Source of the DNA: Candidatus Brocadiaceae bacterium
GTDB taxonomy: Bacteria > Planctomycetota > Brocadiia > Brocadiales > Brocadiaceae
Direction: 5' to 3'
Assembly (NCBI GenBank): GCA_024653795.1
Contig: JANLHY010000294.1
Coordinates: forward strand, 1 to 20,465
DNA length: 20,465 nucleotides
Below, one piece after another: positions 14,477-20,465 of this stretch. The notes under the pieces were generated by a model. The model saw nothing but the letters and a program-made list of their open reading frames with translations, searched no databases and was not told the DNA's origin. Every line of letters starts with the position of its first letter. Position 1 is the first letter of the stretch. The position numbers and the translations under genes are program-made.

Positions 14477-17400
14477 TTAAGGAGCCCACGCAGCCAGATG
14501 CTTGAGCAATTTCCATCTCCTCTGTATCTGAGCTTCAGCCTGCTTCGCCAGCGCTGCTGCAACTTCCGGATTGCTTACCCTCAGTACCCGGTAACGGTTT
14601 TCGTTATAGGCATACTCCTCAAAAGAAATGGATGGATCCTTGCTATCAATAATGAGCGGGGTCTTTCCCTGGGCTTCAAGGTCGGGATTATAGCGGTAAA
14701 GAGGCCAGTAACCACAGGCCACTGCCTTTTTCTGTTCCTCAATTCCCTTGCTCATATCGATGCCTTGTGCTATGCAGGTTGAATAGGCAATAATTAATGC
14801 AGGGCCATTATATGCCTCAGCCTCAGAGATTGCGCGTACCGTCTGAGCAGGATTTGCCCCGAAGGCGATTTGAGCAATATACACATTACCATACGTTGCC
14901 ATCATCATGCCCATATTTTTTTTCGGTGTCCTTTTACCACCTGCCGCAAACTGGGCAACGGCCCCTAACGGTGTCGCCTTGGACATCTGACCGCCAGTAT
15001 TTGAATAGACTTCAGTATCCATAATCAGGAGCTTCATATTCTCACCCGATGCCAGCACATGGTCAACACCACCATACCCAATATCATAACCCCATCCATC
15101 GCCGCCAATCGCCCATACAGATTTCTTCACCAGGTAATCAGCAAGAGAAAGCAGGCTCTTAGCCTCAACTGAATTATCTTGCGATAATCTCTTTTTCAGT
15201 TTTTCAACACGAATCCTCTGTGCATCGATGCCTTCCTGTGTAGACTGATCGGTATTTTTTAATGAATCAAAGAGTTCTTTTGCATCTGCATATGAAGGAT
15301 TTTTCGAAAGCTTATCCAGTAATTCGATTGCCTGTGTGTAAAACCTGTCCACAGTCTGTCTCATGCCAAGACCAAATTCGGCCGTATCCTCAAACAAGGA
15401 GTTCGACCACGCCGGGCCCCGGCCATCATCCCTCTTTGTATATGGTGTAGTGGGTAGATTTCCACCATAAATAGAAGAACACCCTGTAGAATTCGCAATG
15501 AGCAAACGATCACCAAACAATTGTGTCAGTAACTTTATATAGGGAGTTTCACCACACCCTGCGCATGCACTGGGATACTCAAATAGTGGTTTCACAAACT
15601 GACTCCCTTTAACCGTCTTGACGTTAAACTTCGTAGGGTCGGTTTCAGGCAGACTGAGAAAGAAATTGTAATTTTCTGCCTCCTCATGACGTAACGGTTC
15701 CTGGAGCCTCATATTGATAGCCTTAAAATCCGGTATCTTCTTCCCTTCGGCATCTTTCTTCTGTCCAGGACAATTGTAGACACAAGAACCACAGCCGGTG
15801 CAGTCTTCAGGCGCTACCTGAACGGTAAATTTCTTTCCTTTCAGTTCTTTGCCCGCTGCATCAATGGATTTAAAATTGGGTGGCGCATCCTTTAGCAATG
15901 ACGGATCATAAGCCTTTATCCTGATCGTTGCGTGCGGGCAGACAAATGAGCATTGGCCGCATTGTATACAGATATCAGGCTCCCAAATAGGAATATAAAC
16001 TCCGATGTTCCTTTTCTCATATTGAGTAGTCCCCGTTGGCCAGGTGCCATCAGCGGGTATTGCTGAAACTGGTAGGGTATCCCCCTTGTCCGCAATCATC
16101 CTGGCTGTCACTTTCTTGACAAATTCGGGCGCATCTTCAGGTACAGGCGGCCGCATCCTGATCTTGCTGGTAACCTTATCAGTCACCTTCACCTCAACAA
16201 TATTTTGCAATGCCTTATCCACGGCGGCATAGTTTAACTTAACGACTTCCTCACCCTTCTTTATATAGGTCTTTTTAATCTCGGTCTTAATCGCCTTAAT
16301 AGCATCATCTTTTGGAATAATACCAGAAATTACAAAAAAGGCGGTCTGCATGATCATATTGATCCTTGAACCCAGCCCGAGCTCGTCAGCGAGTGAAATT
16401 GCGTCGATGATATAAAACTTCATCTTTTTATCGATAAGCTGCTGCTGTACCTCAACGGGCAAGGTATCCCACACCTCGTCCTTTTTCCGTGAGGTGGCGA
16501 GGAGAAATGTTGCACCTTCCTCTGCGTGGGACAACATATCAATTTTTTCCAGGAAGGCGGGATTATGACAGGCAATAAAATTACCTTTTGAAACGAGATA
16601 CGGTTTAAATATCTTTTCCTTACCAAAACGGAGGTGAGATACGGTAGTTGAACCAGATTTTTTTGAGTCATAAACAAAGTACCCCTGTGCGTAATTATCT
16701 GTTTCGCTCCCAATAATTTTAATAGTATTTTTATTCGCTCCAACAGTACCGTCAGCGCCCAACCCATAAAATAGCGCACGAAATTCTCCACGTCCTTCTG
16801 TTGTATATGACTCATCGTACGCAAGACTGGTACCTGTAACATCATCGTTGATGCCTATCGTGAAATGGTTTTTTGGTTTGCTGAGTGAGATATTGTCAAA
16901 TACCGCCGTTACCATAGCCGGAGTGAAATCTTTTGAGCCAAGACCATAACGGCCTCCGACAATTTTAGGATAATCTTTAAATTTGACAGTACCCTTTTCC
17001 ATTGCCTCACCGATGGCAGTCCTGACGTCAAGATATAATGGTTCACCGATCGCGCCAGGTTCCTTGGTGCGGTCAAGGACGGCAATTGATTTGACACTCT
17101 TTGGTAGACTTTCAACAAAGGCATCAATATCGAATGGCCTGAAAAGCCTTACCTGAACCAGTCCCAATTTCTCCCCTTTTGCATTAAGGACACTAATTGT
17201 ATTTAAGATTGTCTCTCCTGATGACCCCATGGTCACGATAATCCTTTCAGCATTGGGATCGCCAACGTAGTCATAAAGTTTATATTGCCGTCCAATGATA
17301 CTGGCAAATTTATCCATCATCTTCTGTACGATACCCGGGGTTGCATTGTAATATTTGTTTACCGTTTCTCTTCCCTGGAAATACACATCAGGATTCTGTG

Positions 17401-18055
17401 CAGTACCACGTATGTATGGATTATCAGGGGTGAGCCCTCTCTTACGGTGAGCAATAACAAGGTTGTTGTCAATCATTGCACACATATCATCAAAAGTTAC
17501 CTCTTCAATCTTCTGTACCTCATGGGATGTCCTGAAACCATCGAAGAAGTGCAGAAACGGCACTCTGGATTCAAGGGTGGCCGCATGTGCGATCAGGGCA
17601 AAATCCATCGCCTCCTGGACATTTTGGGAGCACAACATGGCAAAACCGGTAGACCTTGCGGCCATCACATCTGAGTGATCTCCAAATATCGACAATCCCT
17701 GACATGCCAGGGATCGGGCGGTTATATGAAAGACTGTGGGTGTCAGTTCGCCTGCGATCTTGTACATGTTTGGGATGATTAACAGCAGCCCTTGAGAGGC
17801 TGAAATCGTGGTAGCCAGGGCACCGGTGGTAAGGGAGCCGTGCACTGCCCCTGCAACGCCTGCCTCAGACTGCATCTGGCTAACCTTAGGCACCGTCCCC
17901 CATATATTCACCTGCCCTGCCGCTGACTTCGCATCGCAAATCTCTGCAATGGGTGATGAAGGGGTAATGGGATAAATCGTGATAATTTCATTTGTGGCAT
18001 GCACCACATGCGCGCATGCCGTACAGCCATCGACTGTTACCATCCTGCGACTCAT
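14477..18055 (-). CDS. nifJ: Pyruvate:ferredoxin (flavodoxin) oxidoreductase, single-chain
   Basis: The 1192-residue enzyme has the full-length single-chain layout. It interconverts pyruvate plus CoA with acetyl-CoA plus CO2, using ferredoxin or flavodoxin, in the cytoplasm. The N-terminal pyrimidine-binding domain carries TNEIITIYPITPSSPIAE. A 2[4Fe-4S] domain has C696, C699, C702 and C706 (CIQCGQCSFVCP) and C752, C755, C758 and C762 (CTGCGSCVYNCP). The C-terminal thiamine-diphosphate domain has CAGCGETPY, GDGWGYDIGYGG and TEVYSNTGGQMSKATP. ATAAGGAG before the ATG at 18053-18055 is a strong ribosome site. It can run in the oxidative direction or fix CO2 onto acetyl-CoA, depending on the host. 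It has no obvious operon partner here. No promoter could be assigned with confidence in the repeat-rich upstream region. Confidence 0.96.
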   Translation of the reverse strand: MSRRMVTVDGCTACAHVVHATNEIITIYPITPSSPIAEICDAKSAAGQVNIWGTVPKVSQMQSEAGVAGAVHGSLTTGALATTISASQGLLLIIPNMYKIAGELTPTVFHITARSLACQGLSIFGDHSDVMAARSTGFAMLCSQNVQEAMDFALIAHAATLESRVPFLHFFDGFRTSHEVQKIEEVTFDDMCAMIDNNLVIAHRKRGLTPDNPYIRGTAQNPDVYFQGRETVNKYYNATPGIVQKMMDKFASIIGRQYKLYDYVGDPNAERIIVTMGSSGETILNTISVLNAKGEKLGLVQVRLFRPFDIDAFVESLPKSVKSIAVLDRTKEPGAIGEPLYLDVRTAIGEAMEKGTVKFKDYPKIVGGRYGLGSKDFTPAMVTAVFDNISLSKPKNHFTIGINDDVTGTSLAYDESYTTEGRGEFRALFYGLGADGTVGANKNTIKIIGSETDNYAQGYFVYDSKKSGSTTVSHLRFGKEKIFKPYLVSKGNFIACHNPAFLEKIDMLSHAEEGATFLLATSRKKDEVWDTLPVEVQQQLIDKKMKFYIIDAISLADELGLGSRINMIMQTAFFVISGIIPKDDAIKAIKTEIKKTYIKKGEEVVKLNYAAVDKALQNIVEVKVTDKVTSKIRMRPPVPEDAPEFVKKVTARMIADKGDTLPVSAIPADGTWPTGTTQYEKRNIGVYIPIWEPDICIQCGQCSFVCPHATIRIKAYDPSLLKDAPPNFKSIDAAGKELKGKKFTVQVAPEDCTGCGSCVYNCPGQKKDAEGKKIPDFKAINMRLQEPLRHEEAENYNFFLSLPETDPTKFNVKTVKGSQFVKPLFEYPSACAGCGETPYIKLLTQLFGDRLLIANSTGCSSIYGGNLPTTPYTKRDDGRGPAWSNSLFEDTAEFGLGMRQTVDRFYTQAIELLDKLSKNPSYADAKELFDSLKNTDQSTQEGIDAQRIRVEKLKKRLSQDNSVEAKSLLSLADYLVKKSVWAIGGDGWGYDIGYGGVDHVLASGENMKLLIMDTEVYSNTGGQMSKATPLGAVAQFAAGGKRTPKKNMGMMMATYGNVYIAQIAFGANPAQTVRAISEAEAYNGPALIIAYSTCIAQGIDMSKGIEEQKKAVACGYWPLYRYNPDLEAQGKTPLIIDSKDPSISFEEYAYNENRYRVLRVSNPEVAAALAKQAEAQIQRRWKLLKHLAAWAP

Positions 18056-18138
18056 TTCTTTCTCCTTATTGATTTCAATGCATTATCAAAAACGTAACCA
18101 CCAGAGAAGTAATATTTGGGTGAGAGATAAATAACATT

Positions 18139-18256
18139 TGATACTTGACACTTGTACCTCGTATCCCACATCCTGCAACGTGCATCAGTATCCTGCATCT
18201 ATCTTCTAGCCTCTAGCTCTTGCATCTTACATCCCGCATCCCGTGCATCTGTCCTC
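18139..18256. repeat. Degenerate GCATC/GTATC low-complexity block
   Basis: Short variants of one motif recur with 3-10 base spacing: GTATCC, ACATCC, TGCATC, GTATCC, TGCATC, TGCATC, ACATCC, CGCATC and TGCATC, interspersed with CTTCTAGCCTCTAGCTC. It is neither a strict tandem repeat nor a CRISPR, and looks like a slippage-derived dispersed element. Confidence 0.5.
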
Positions 18257-18355
18257 TGTGGTATAGTTCATTAATAACAGCTTACAATATTTTTTATAAT
18301 TTGTCGAATAAATGTATTTGATATTTTATATTCAACTGACTTAACGGAATCAACC

Positions 18356-18380
18356 AGATTAGACTCTAATAGTCTAATCT
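18356..18380 (+). terminator. Perfect hairpin followed by T-run (terminator or operator)
   Basis: AGATTAGACT (18356-18365) and AGTCTAATCT (18371-18380) form a perfect 10-bp stem around CTAAT, with TTTTG directly after on the plus strand. That is the form of an intrinsic terminator reading rightwards, yet no plus-strand gene lies upstream. It could be left over from a lost gene, end a small RNA, or be a repressor site for the minus-strand nifJ-type gene. Confidence 0.5.
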
Positions 18381-18461
18381 TTTTGAAACCTCTTGTCTGA
18401 TTTCATCTGCTCCTTTATTCGCCAGCTTTCCAAAATCCCTCCCATCAATGAGGGAAAGTGT

Positions 18462-18496
18462 GTAGGTTGAGTTGAACGAGGCGAAACCCAACCTAC
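18462..18496 (+). repeat. Dispersed GTTGGGTT palindromic repeat, copy 3
   Basis: The 35-bp unit runs from GTAGGTTGAGTT to AACCCAACCTAC, with one mismatch between the 12-base arms. It is the most complete of the three copies in the window (others at 13048 and 13233). Confidence 0.7.
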
Positions 18497-18553
18497 CCAA
18501 CTAACACATAACATTATAATTATGTTGATTCGATTTACTAAACGACATAAAAT

Positions 18554-18709
18554 AAGGTAGCCAAACCTATAGTGATCCCTTCTATCGAAGGCATGGCGAT
18601 GGTCAGCGTCTTTATCATTCCCTGCCTGAACGCTTAGTATAAGGAACACAAGTTAAAGAAGGCATTGAAGAAAGGTCCCACTATCGCTGAAAGGGGAATT
18701 ATTGTACAA
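18554..18709 (+). pseudogene. Decayed copy of the cusA 3' end
   Basis: Reading from 18557, the frame gives VAKPIVIPSIEGMAM, then VSVFIIPCLNA, a TAG, then YKEHKLKKALKKGPTIAERG. This aligns with the last 52 or so residues of the CusA protein at 9686-9844 (VAKPMAIPSIGGMAM...). Long identical DNA runs remain, such as GGTCAGCGTCTTTATCAT and AAGGAACACAAGTTAA. Two codons are deleted, a tryptophan codon has become TAG, and the original stop is lost. Some resemblance continues into the 3' flank (ATCAAGTRTT). Nothing resembling the rest of an RND gene precedes it. It is a truncated duplicate or the scar of a second efflux locus, and its direction matches the intact cusA. Confidence 0.88.
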
Positions 18710-18761
18710 TTTCATCAAATCAAGTATTTGACAATACGGTGGATTAAGAAAGGTTAATTAT

Positions 18762-19025
18762 ATGCTTATCGAATATATAAATAAAGCAATGAGTAAAGCC
18801 GCCTATGAGAAACTGGAAGATGATAATTTTGTTGGTAAAATTCCACCGTGTTCAGGTGTTATTGCCTTTGGTGAAACTCTGTATCAGTGTCAGGAAGAAT
18901 TAAGATCATCCCTTGAGGGATGGCTTATTGTAAAAATTAGGCACGGTGATAAATTGCCAGTGATAGGCCGAATCGATTTGAACAAAAAAATGCCTGTTCC
19001 TGATGAGACTATTGTTCATGGCTAA
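18762..19025 (+). CDS. hicB: HicB-family antitoxin
   Basis: The 87-residue protein matches the HicB partial RNase H-like fold: DDNFVGKIPPCSGVIAFGETLYQCQEELRSSLEGWLIVKIRHGDKLPVI. The FxGxIPxCxGVxAxGxTxxEC-type run is the family signature. HicB neutralises HicA and usually represses the operon; here there is no added C-terminal DNA-binding domain, only a short tail. AAAGG precedes the ATG. The order is antitoxin first, toxin second, with the 3' end overlapping hicA by 8 bases. The perfect palindrome ATTGTACAAT (18701-18710) and GTATT/AATAC (18724-18737) upstream could be binding sites. Confidence 0.85.
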   Translation: MLIEYINKAMSKAAYEKLEDDNFVGKIPPCSGVIAFGETLYQCQEELRSSLEGWLIVKIRHGDKLPVIGRIDLNKKMPVPDETIVHG

Positions 19026-19248
19026 ATGGAAACCATGTAAGCGAAGGGATTTCATAAAGAAGTTAAAGAGATTCGGATTTGAACCACCAGAACTAGGAGG
19101 TCGCCACTTTTACATGCGCCATGGTAACTATACCCTTACCCTACCAAGCAACAAGGAATATTCTGTCCCGCAAGTTAGAATTCTTCTTAATGAGATTCAG
19201 CGTGGGACAGGAAAGAAAATCTCCCTTGAAAAATGGGAGAATCTTTAA
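19018..19248 (+). CDS. hicA: HicA-family mRNA interferase toxin
   Basis: Starting at ATG 19018 gives a 76-residue protein with the dsRNA-binding-like HicA fold: KRRDFIKKLKRFGFEPPELGGRHFYM, with H30 as the expected catalytic histidine, then a short C-terminal helix (PQVRILLNEI). HicA toxins cleave mRNA in the absence of HicB. An in-frame ATG at 19003 would add five residues lying within hicB and is less typical. The 8-base overlap with hicB implies translational coupling. It appears intact, with no frameshift or missing key residue. Confidence 0.85.
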   Translation: MAKWKPCKRRDFIKKLKRFGFEPPELGGRHFYMRHGNYTLTLPSNKEYSVPQVRILLNEIQRGTGKKISLEKWENL

Positions 19249-19272
19249 AAATATTTAAGAGGTCACCTACCT

Positions 19273-19491
19273 ATGGTTATGCAAGAAATTCCGAGTCAAA
19301 AGAGATTGCTTGGAAGACCTGAACTTGAATCGTTATTCAACAAACATTCAGTAACGACACAGCATGCAAGTAACGAAAGAATCATAGAATCGATAGAGAA
19401 ATATGGTTACCATCAAAAGGAAGTAGCCGATCATATCGGGCTACATTACTCAACGATAAGCCGGTTAATAAACAAGGCAAATACAGAATAG
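19273..19491 (+). pseudogene. C-terminal fragment of a REP-associated (Y1) transposase, or a small HTH protein
   Basis: The 72 residues read QEIPSQKRLLGRPELESLF followed by a helix-turn-helix, EKYGYHQKEVADHIGLHYSTISRLI. This arrangement closely resembles the C-terminal tail of REP-associated tyrosine transposases (Y1/IS200-like), which carry the EIPxxQR...RPxLxxLF motif followed by a HTH. The catalytic HUH and tyrosine domain is absent: just upstream is the intact hicA stop. It is therefore probably a fragment, but GAGGT about 10 bases before ATG 19273 leaves a free-standing DNA-binding protein possible. The many small palindromes in this window are the kind of sequence such transposases act on. 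Confidence 0.6.
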
Positions 19492-19527
19492 CAAGATTAA
19501 AGACCCCATTCTCAGTTTAAATCTTGC
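19491..19527 (+). terminator. Hairpin after the transposase-tail gene
   Basis: GCAAGATT (19491-19498) pairs with AATCTTGC (19520-19527) across a 21-base loop, just at the stop codon of the preceding frame. No T-run follows, so it is a weak terminator candidate. Confidence 0.3.
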
Positions 19528-19545
19528 AATTATGTAAAAACCTCA

Positions 19546-19587
19546 TTGTGGGATTTAGGTATGAAAATATAATCGCTTGTTAAACAA
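19546..19587 (+). promoter_or_regulatory. Promoter and possible operator of the VapBC-like pair
   Basis: TTGTGG (19546-19551) and TATAAT (19568-19573) are 16 bp apart. The dyad TTGTT-A-AACAA (19577-19587) covers the expected transcription start, a suitable place for autorepression by the antitoxin. GGAG (19596-19599) before ATG 19609 is a good ribosome site. Confidence 0.55.
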
Positions 19588-19608
19588 AACAAAATAGGAG
19601 TAATCACT

Positions 19609-19815
19609 ATGCGTCAATTTGTTGTAGATACTCACGTAAAAAAAGGACATCTAGAATTAAATAATGTGCCTTTTTCTGATGAAACGGAGGTGAAGATTAT
19701 CGTTATTCCAAAAGTTACCTTGACGAAGATGTCGTTTCCTGACATCAGAAAATTAACTGAATCTATTAAGGGCAACCTTTCTGGTGACATTGAAACCGAA
19801 AGAAGCCAAAGATGA
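19609..19815 (+). CDS. Putative VapB-type antitoxin
   Basis: The 68-residue protein begins MRQFVVDTHVKKGHLELNNVPF and continues DETEVKIIVIPK, a beta-strand-rich N-terminus of the kind seen in small antitoxins paired with PIN toxins. A polar helical tail follows (KLTESIKGNLSGDIETERSQR), likely to wrap the toxin. I do not recognise a precise family. Its stop overlaps the toxin start in ATGA (19812-19815), and position and size support the antitoxin role more than its sequence does. It is probably autoregulated through the upstream dyad. Confidence 0.7.
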   Translation: MRQFVVDTHVKKGHLELNNVPFSDETEVKIIVIPKVTLTKMSFPDIRKLTESIKGNLSGDIETERSQR

Positions 19816-20279
19816 ACCTGTTTGTTGATACCAGCGCATTAGTAAAGCTTTATCACCGTGAAGCAGGAACTGAGAACCTCACAGAGCTATTGAGTCAGTA
19901 CGCTCCTGATTTAGTCATTACCATTGCCGACCTCACAAGAATAGAGTTCCATTCAACATTCTTGAAGCGAGTTAGGATAAAAGAGATTGCATTAGAGGAT
20001 GTCAGAAAGGTTTTTGATGCATTCGACAATGACTTGCAGATGTTCAATGTGGTTGAGGTTGACACGGTGGTCAAGATTTTTGCAATGCAACTTCTGGACA
20101 GTGTTGCCCACCAAATAAGCTTGAGAACTTTGGATGCGATTCAACTTGCAACGGCAATTGTCTCAAACCAAGTTGTTGCGGTAGATTACTTTGTAGCCTG
20201 TGACAAGTGTCTGCTTAATATTGCAGGGTATTATTTCCCTACTTTTAACCCGGAAGTTGAAACTATTATAAGAGGTTAG
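19812..20279 (+). CDS. PIN-domain (VapC-type) ribonuclease toxin
   Basis: The 155-residue protein opens with MNLFVDTSALVKLYHREAG, the PIN-domain start with D6. The other acidic residues of the Mg2+ site are visible at E45 (LTRIEFHS), D108 (RTLDAIQLA) and D131 (VACDKCL). PIN toxins of VapBC pairs are Mg-dependent ribonucleases, often acting on tRNA or rRNA. The gene overlaps its antitoxin by 4 bases and appears intact. The length is slightly above the common 130-140 residues. Confidence 0.85.
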   Translation: MNLFVDTSALVKLYHREAGTENLTELLSQYAPDLVITIADLTRIEFHSTFLKRVRIKEIALEDVRKVFDAFDNDLQMFNVVEVDTVVKIFAMQLLDSVAHQISLRTLDAIQLATAIVSNQVVAVDYFVACDKCLLNIAGYYFPTFNPEVETIIRG

Positions 20280-20289
20280 TAGCCTTAGA

Positions 20290-20465
20290 GGGTAGAGTAG
20301 GGAACTGGCGTAGTGGTTTAGGTTTGGCCTATCCCCATTTTCATGAGGACATATCTGTTTCTGTCTCTTTCGTCTGACAGTGCCTCACGAGCCTAACCAT
20401 GCTCTATTTCCAACTCCCCCTCATCAAACCGTACGTTCAGTTTTCCCGAATACGGCTTTCCAATC
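20290..20465 (-). mobile_element. 3' end of a group II intron (partial, runs off the window)
   Basis: On the minus strand, 20459-20426 forms AAAGCCGTATTCGG, a GAAA-type loop, then CTGAACGTACGGTTT. This 33-34 base element has an 8-bp basal stem (AAGCCGTA/TACGGTTT), the AGC triad, a CG bulge and an upper stem, which is the catalytic domain V of bacterial group II introns. The sequence beyond it, towards 20290, would hold domain VI and the 3' splice site; the exact boundary is not clear. The maturase gene, if present, lies beyond the right edge. It ends just downstream of the PIN-toxin gene, facing it. Confidence 0.65.
20426..20459 (-). ncRNA. Group II intron domain V
   Basis: The fold has AAGCCGTA paired with TACGGTTT, a two-base CG bulge, then TTCGG paired with CTGAA under a GAAAA loop. 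The order and spacing match the conserved domain V, with the AGC triad at the expected place. The upper stem may be one pair shorter than usual. Confidence 0.65.

Larger units (their letters stand above)
18056..18553. other. Repeat-rich non-coding region upstream of nifJ
   Basis: No gene is supported in this stretch of about 500 bases. It holds a low-complexity block of degenerate GCATC-type motifs (18139-18256), a perfect 10-bp-stem hairpin (18356-18380), a smaller TCCCTC/GAGGGA hairpin (18436-18455) and one GTAGGTTG repeat (18462-18496). Any nifJ promoter must lie in or near the repeat block. Confidence 0.6.

Noticed and set aside
18139..18256. Tandem iterons of a replication origin
   Set aside because: The GCATC motifs are irregular in spacing and sequence, and no replication protein gene or DnaA-box cluster is nearby.
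18374..18649. 91-codon minus-strand frame upstream of hicB
   Set aside because: Its sequence comes from the antisense of the cusA relic and a dispersed repeat.
1..20465. tRNA or rRNA genes
   Set aside because: No cloverleaf with a 3' CCA-type end and no rRNA-like tract was recognised on either strand by eye.

Overview
The window reads as part of a free-living Gram-negative, probably anaerobic or microaerophilic genome. It has RND efflux through an outer membrane, lipoproteins, a Tat-exported oxidase, a single-chain pyruvate:ferredoxin oxidoreductase and a rubrerythrin-type ferritin. Overall base composition is moderately AT-rich. Gene content and the abundance of small palindromic repeats would suit an anammox planctomycete (Brocadia/Kuenenia type), but that is a low-confidence guess from recall, not from a marker gene.

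Layout. (1) 1-156: hairpin-rich repeat DNA; 157-888 (-): a PHP-type tyrosine phosphatase (CpsB/YwqE family). (2) 979-13014 (+): a long copper/silver-resistance cluster. A BlaI-type repressor is expressed from a promoter whose spacer is filled by a perfect dyad, apparently as a leaderless mRNA. It is followed by a short BlaR1-like M56 metalloprotease with two cysteine clusters, a TolC-type outer-membrane factor, and a CusB-type adaptor carrying seven heavy-metal-binding modules. Next come an interrupted GxxExxY gene inside an inverted-repeat cassette, a CusA-type RND pump that keeps the CusA methionine triad, a small metal-binding lipoprotein, a second outer-membrane factor and a Tat-dependent multicopper oxidase. 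The last two genes are visibly richer in GC than the first half. (3) 13015-14476: repeat-bearing spacer, an AbrB/MazE-type antitoxin gene broken by a nonsense codon, and a ferritin-like protein. (4) 14477-18055 (-): pyruvate:ferredoxin oxidoreductase (nifJ type). (5) 18056-18761: repeats, a perfect hairpin and a decayed copy of the 3' end of the cusA gene. (6) 18762-20279 (+): HicBA and VapBC-like toxin-antitoxin pairs flanking a fragment that looks like the C-terminal tail of a REP-associated transposase. (7) About 20290-20465 (-): the 3' end of a probable group II intron with a recognisable domain V.

How it may work together (inference): metal outside the inner membrane is sensed by the cysteine-bearing M56 protease, which inactivates the cysteine-free BlaI repressor. 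This relieves a promoter that drives pump, adaptor, outer-membrane channel(s), metal-binding lipoprotein and Cu(I)-oxidising multicopper oxidase. The unusual points are the compact BlaI/M56 pair used as a metal switch, the poly-metal-binding adaptor, and repeat elements that have entered the operon, two of them in frame in the adaptor leader and one as a cassette between adaptor and pump.
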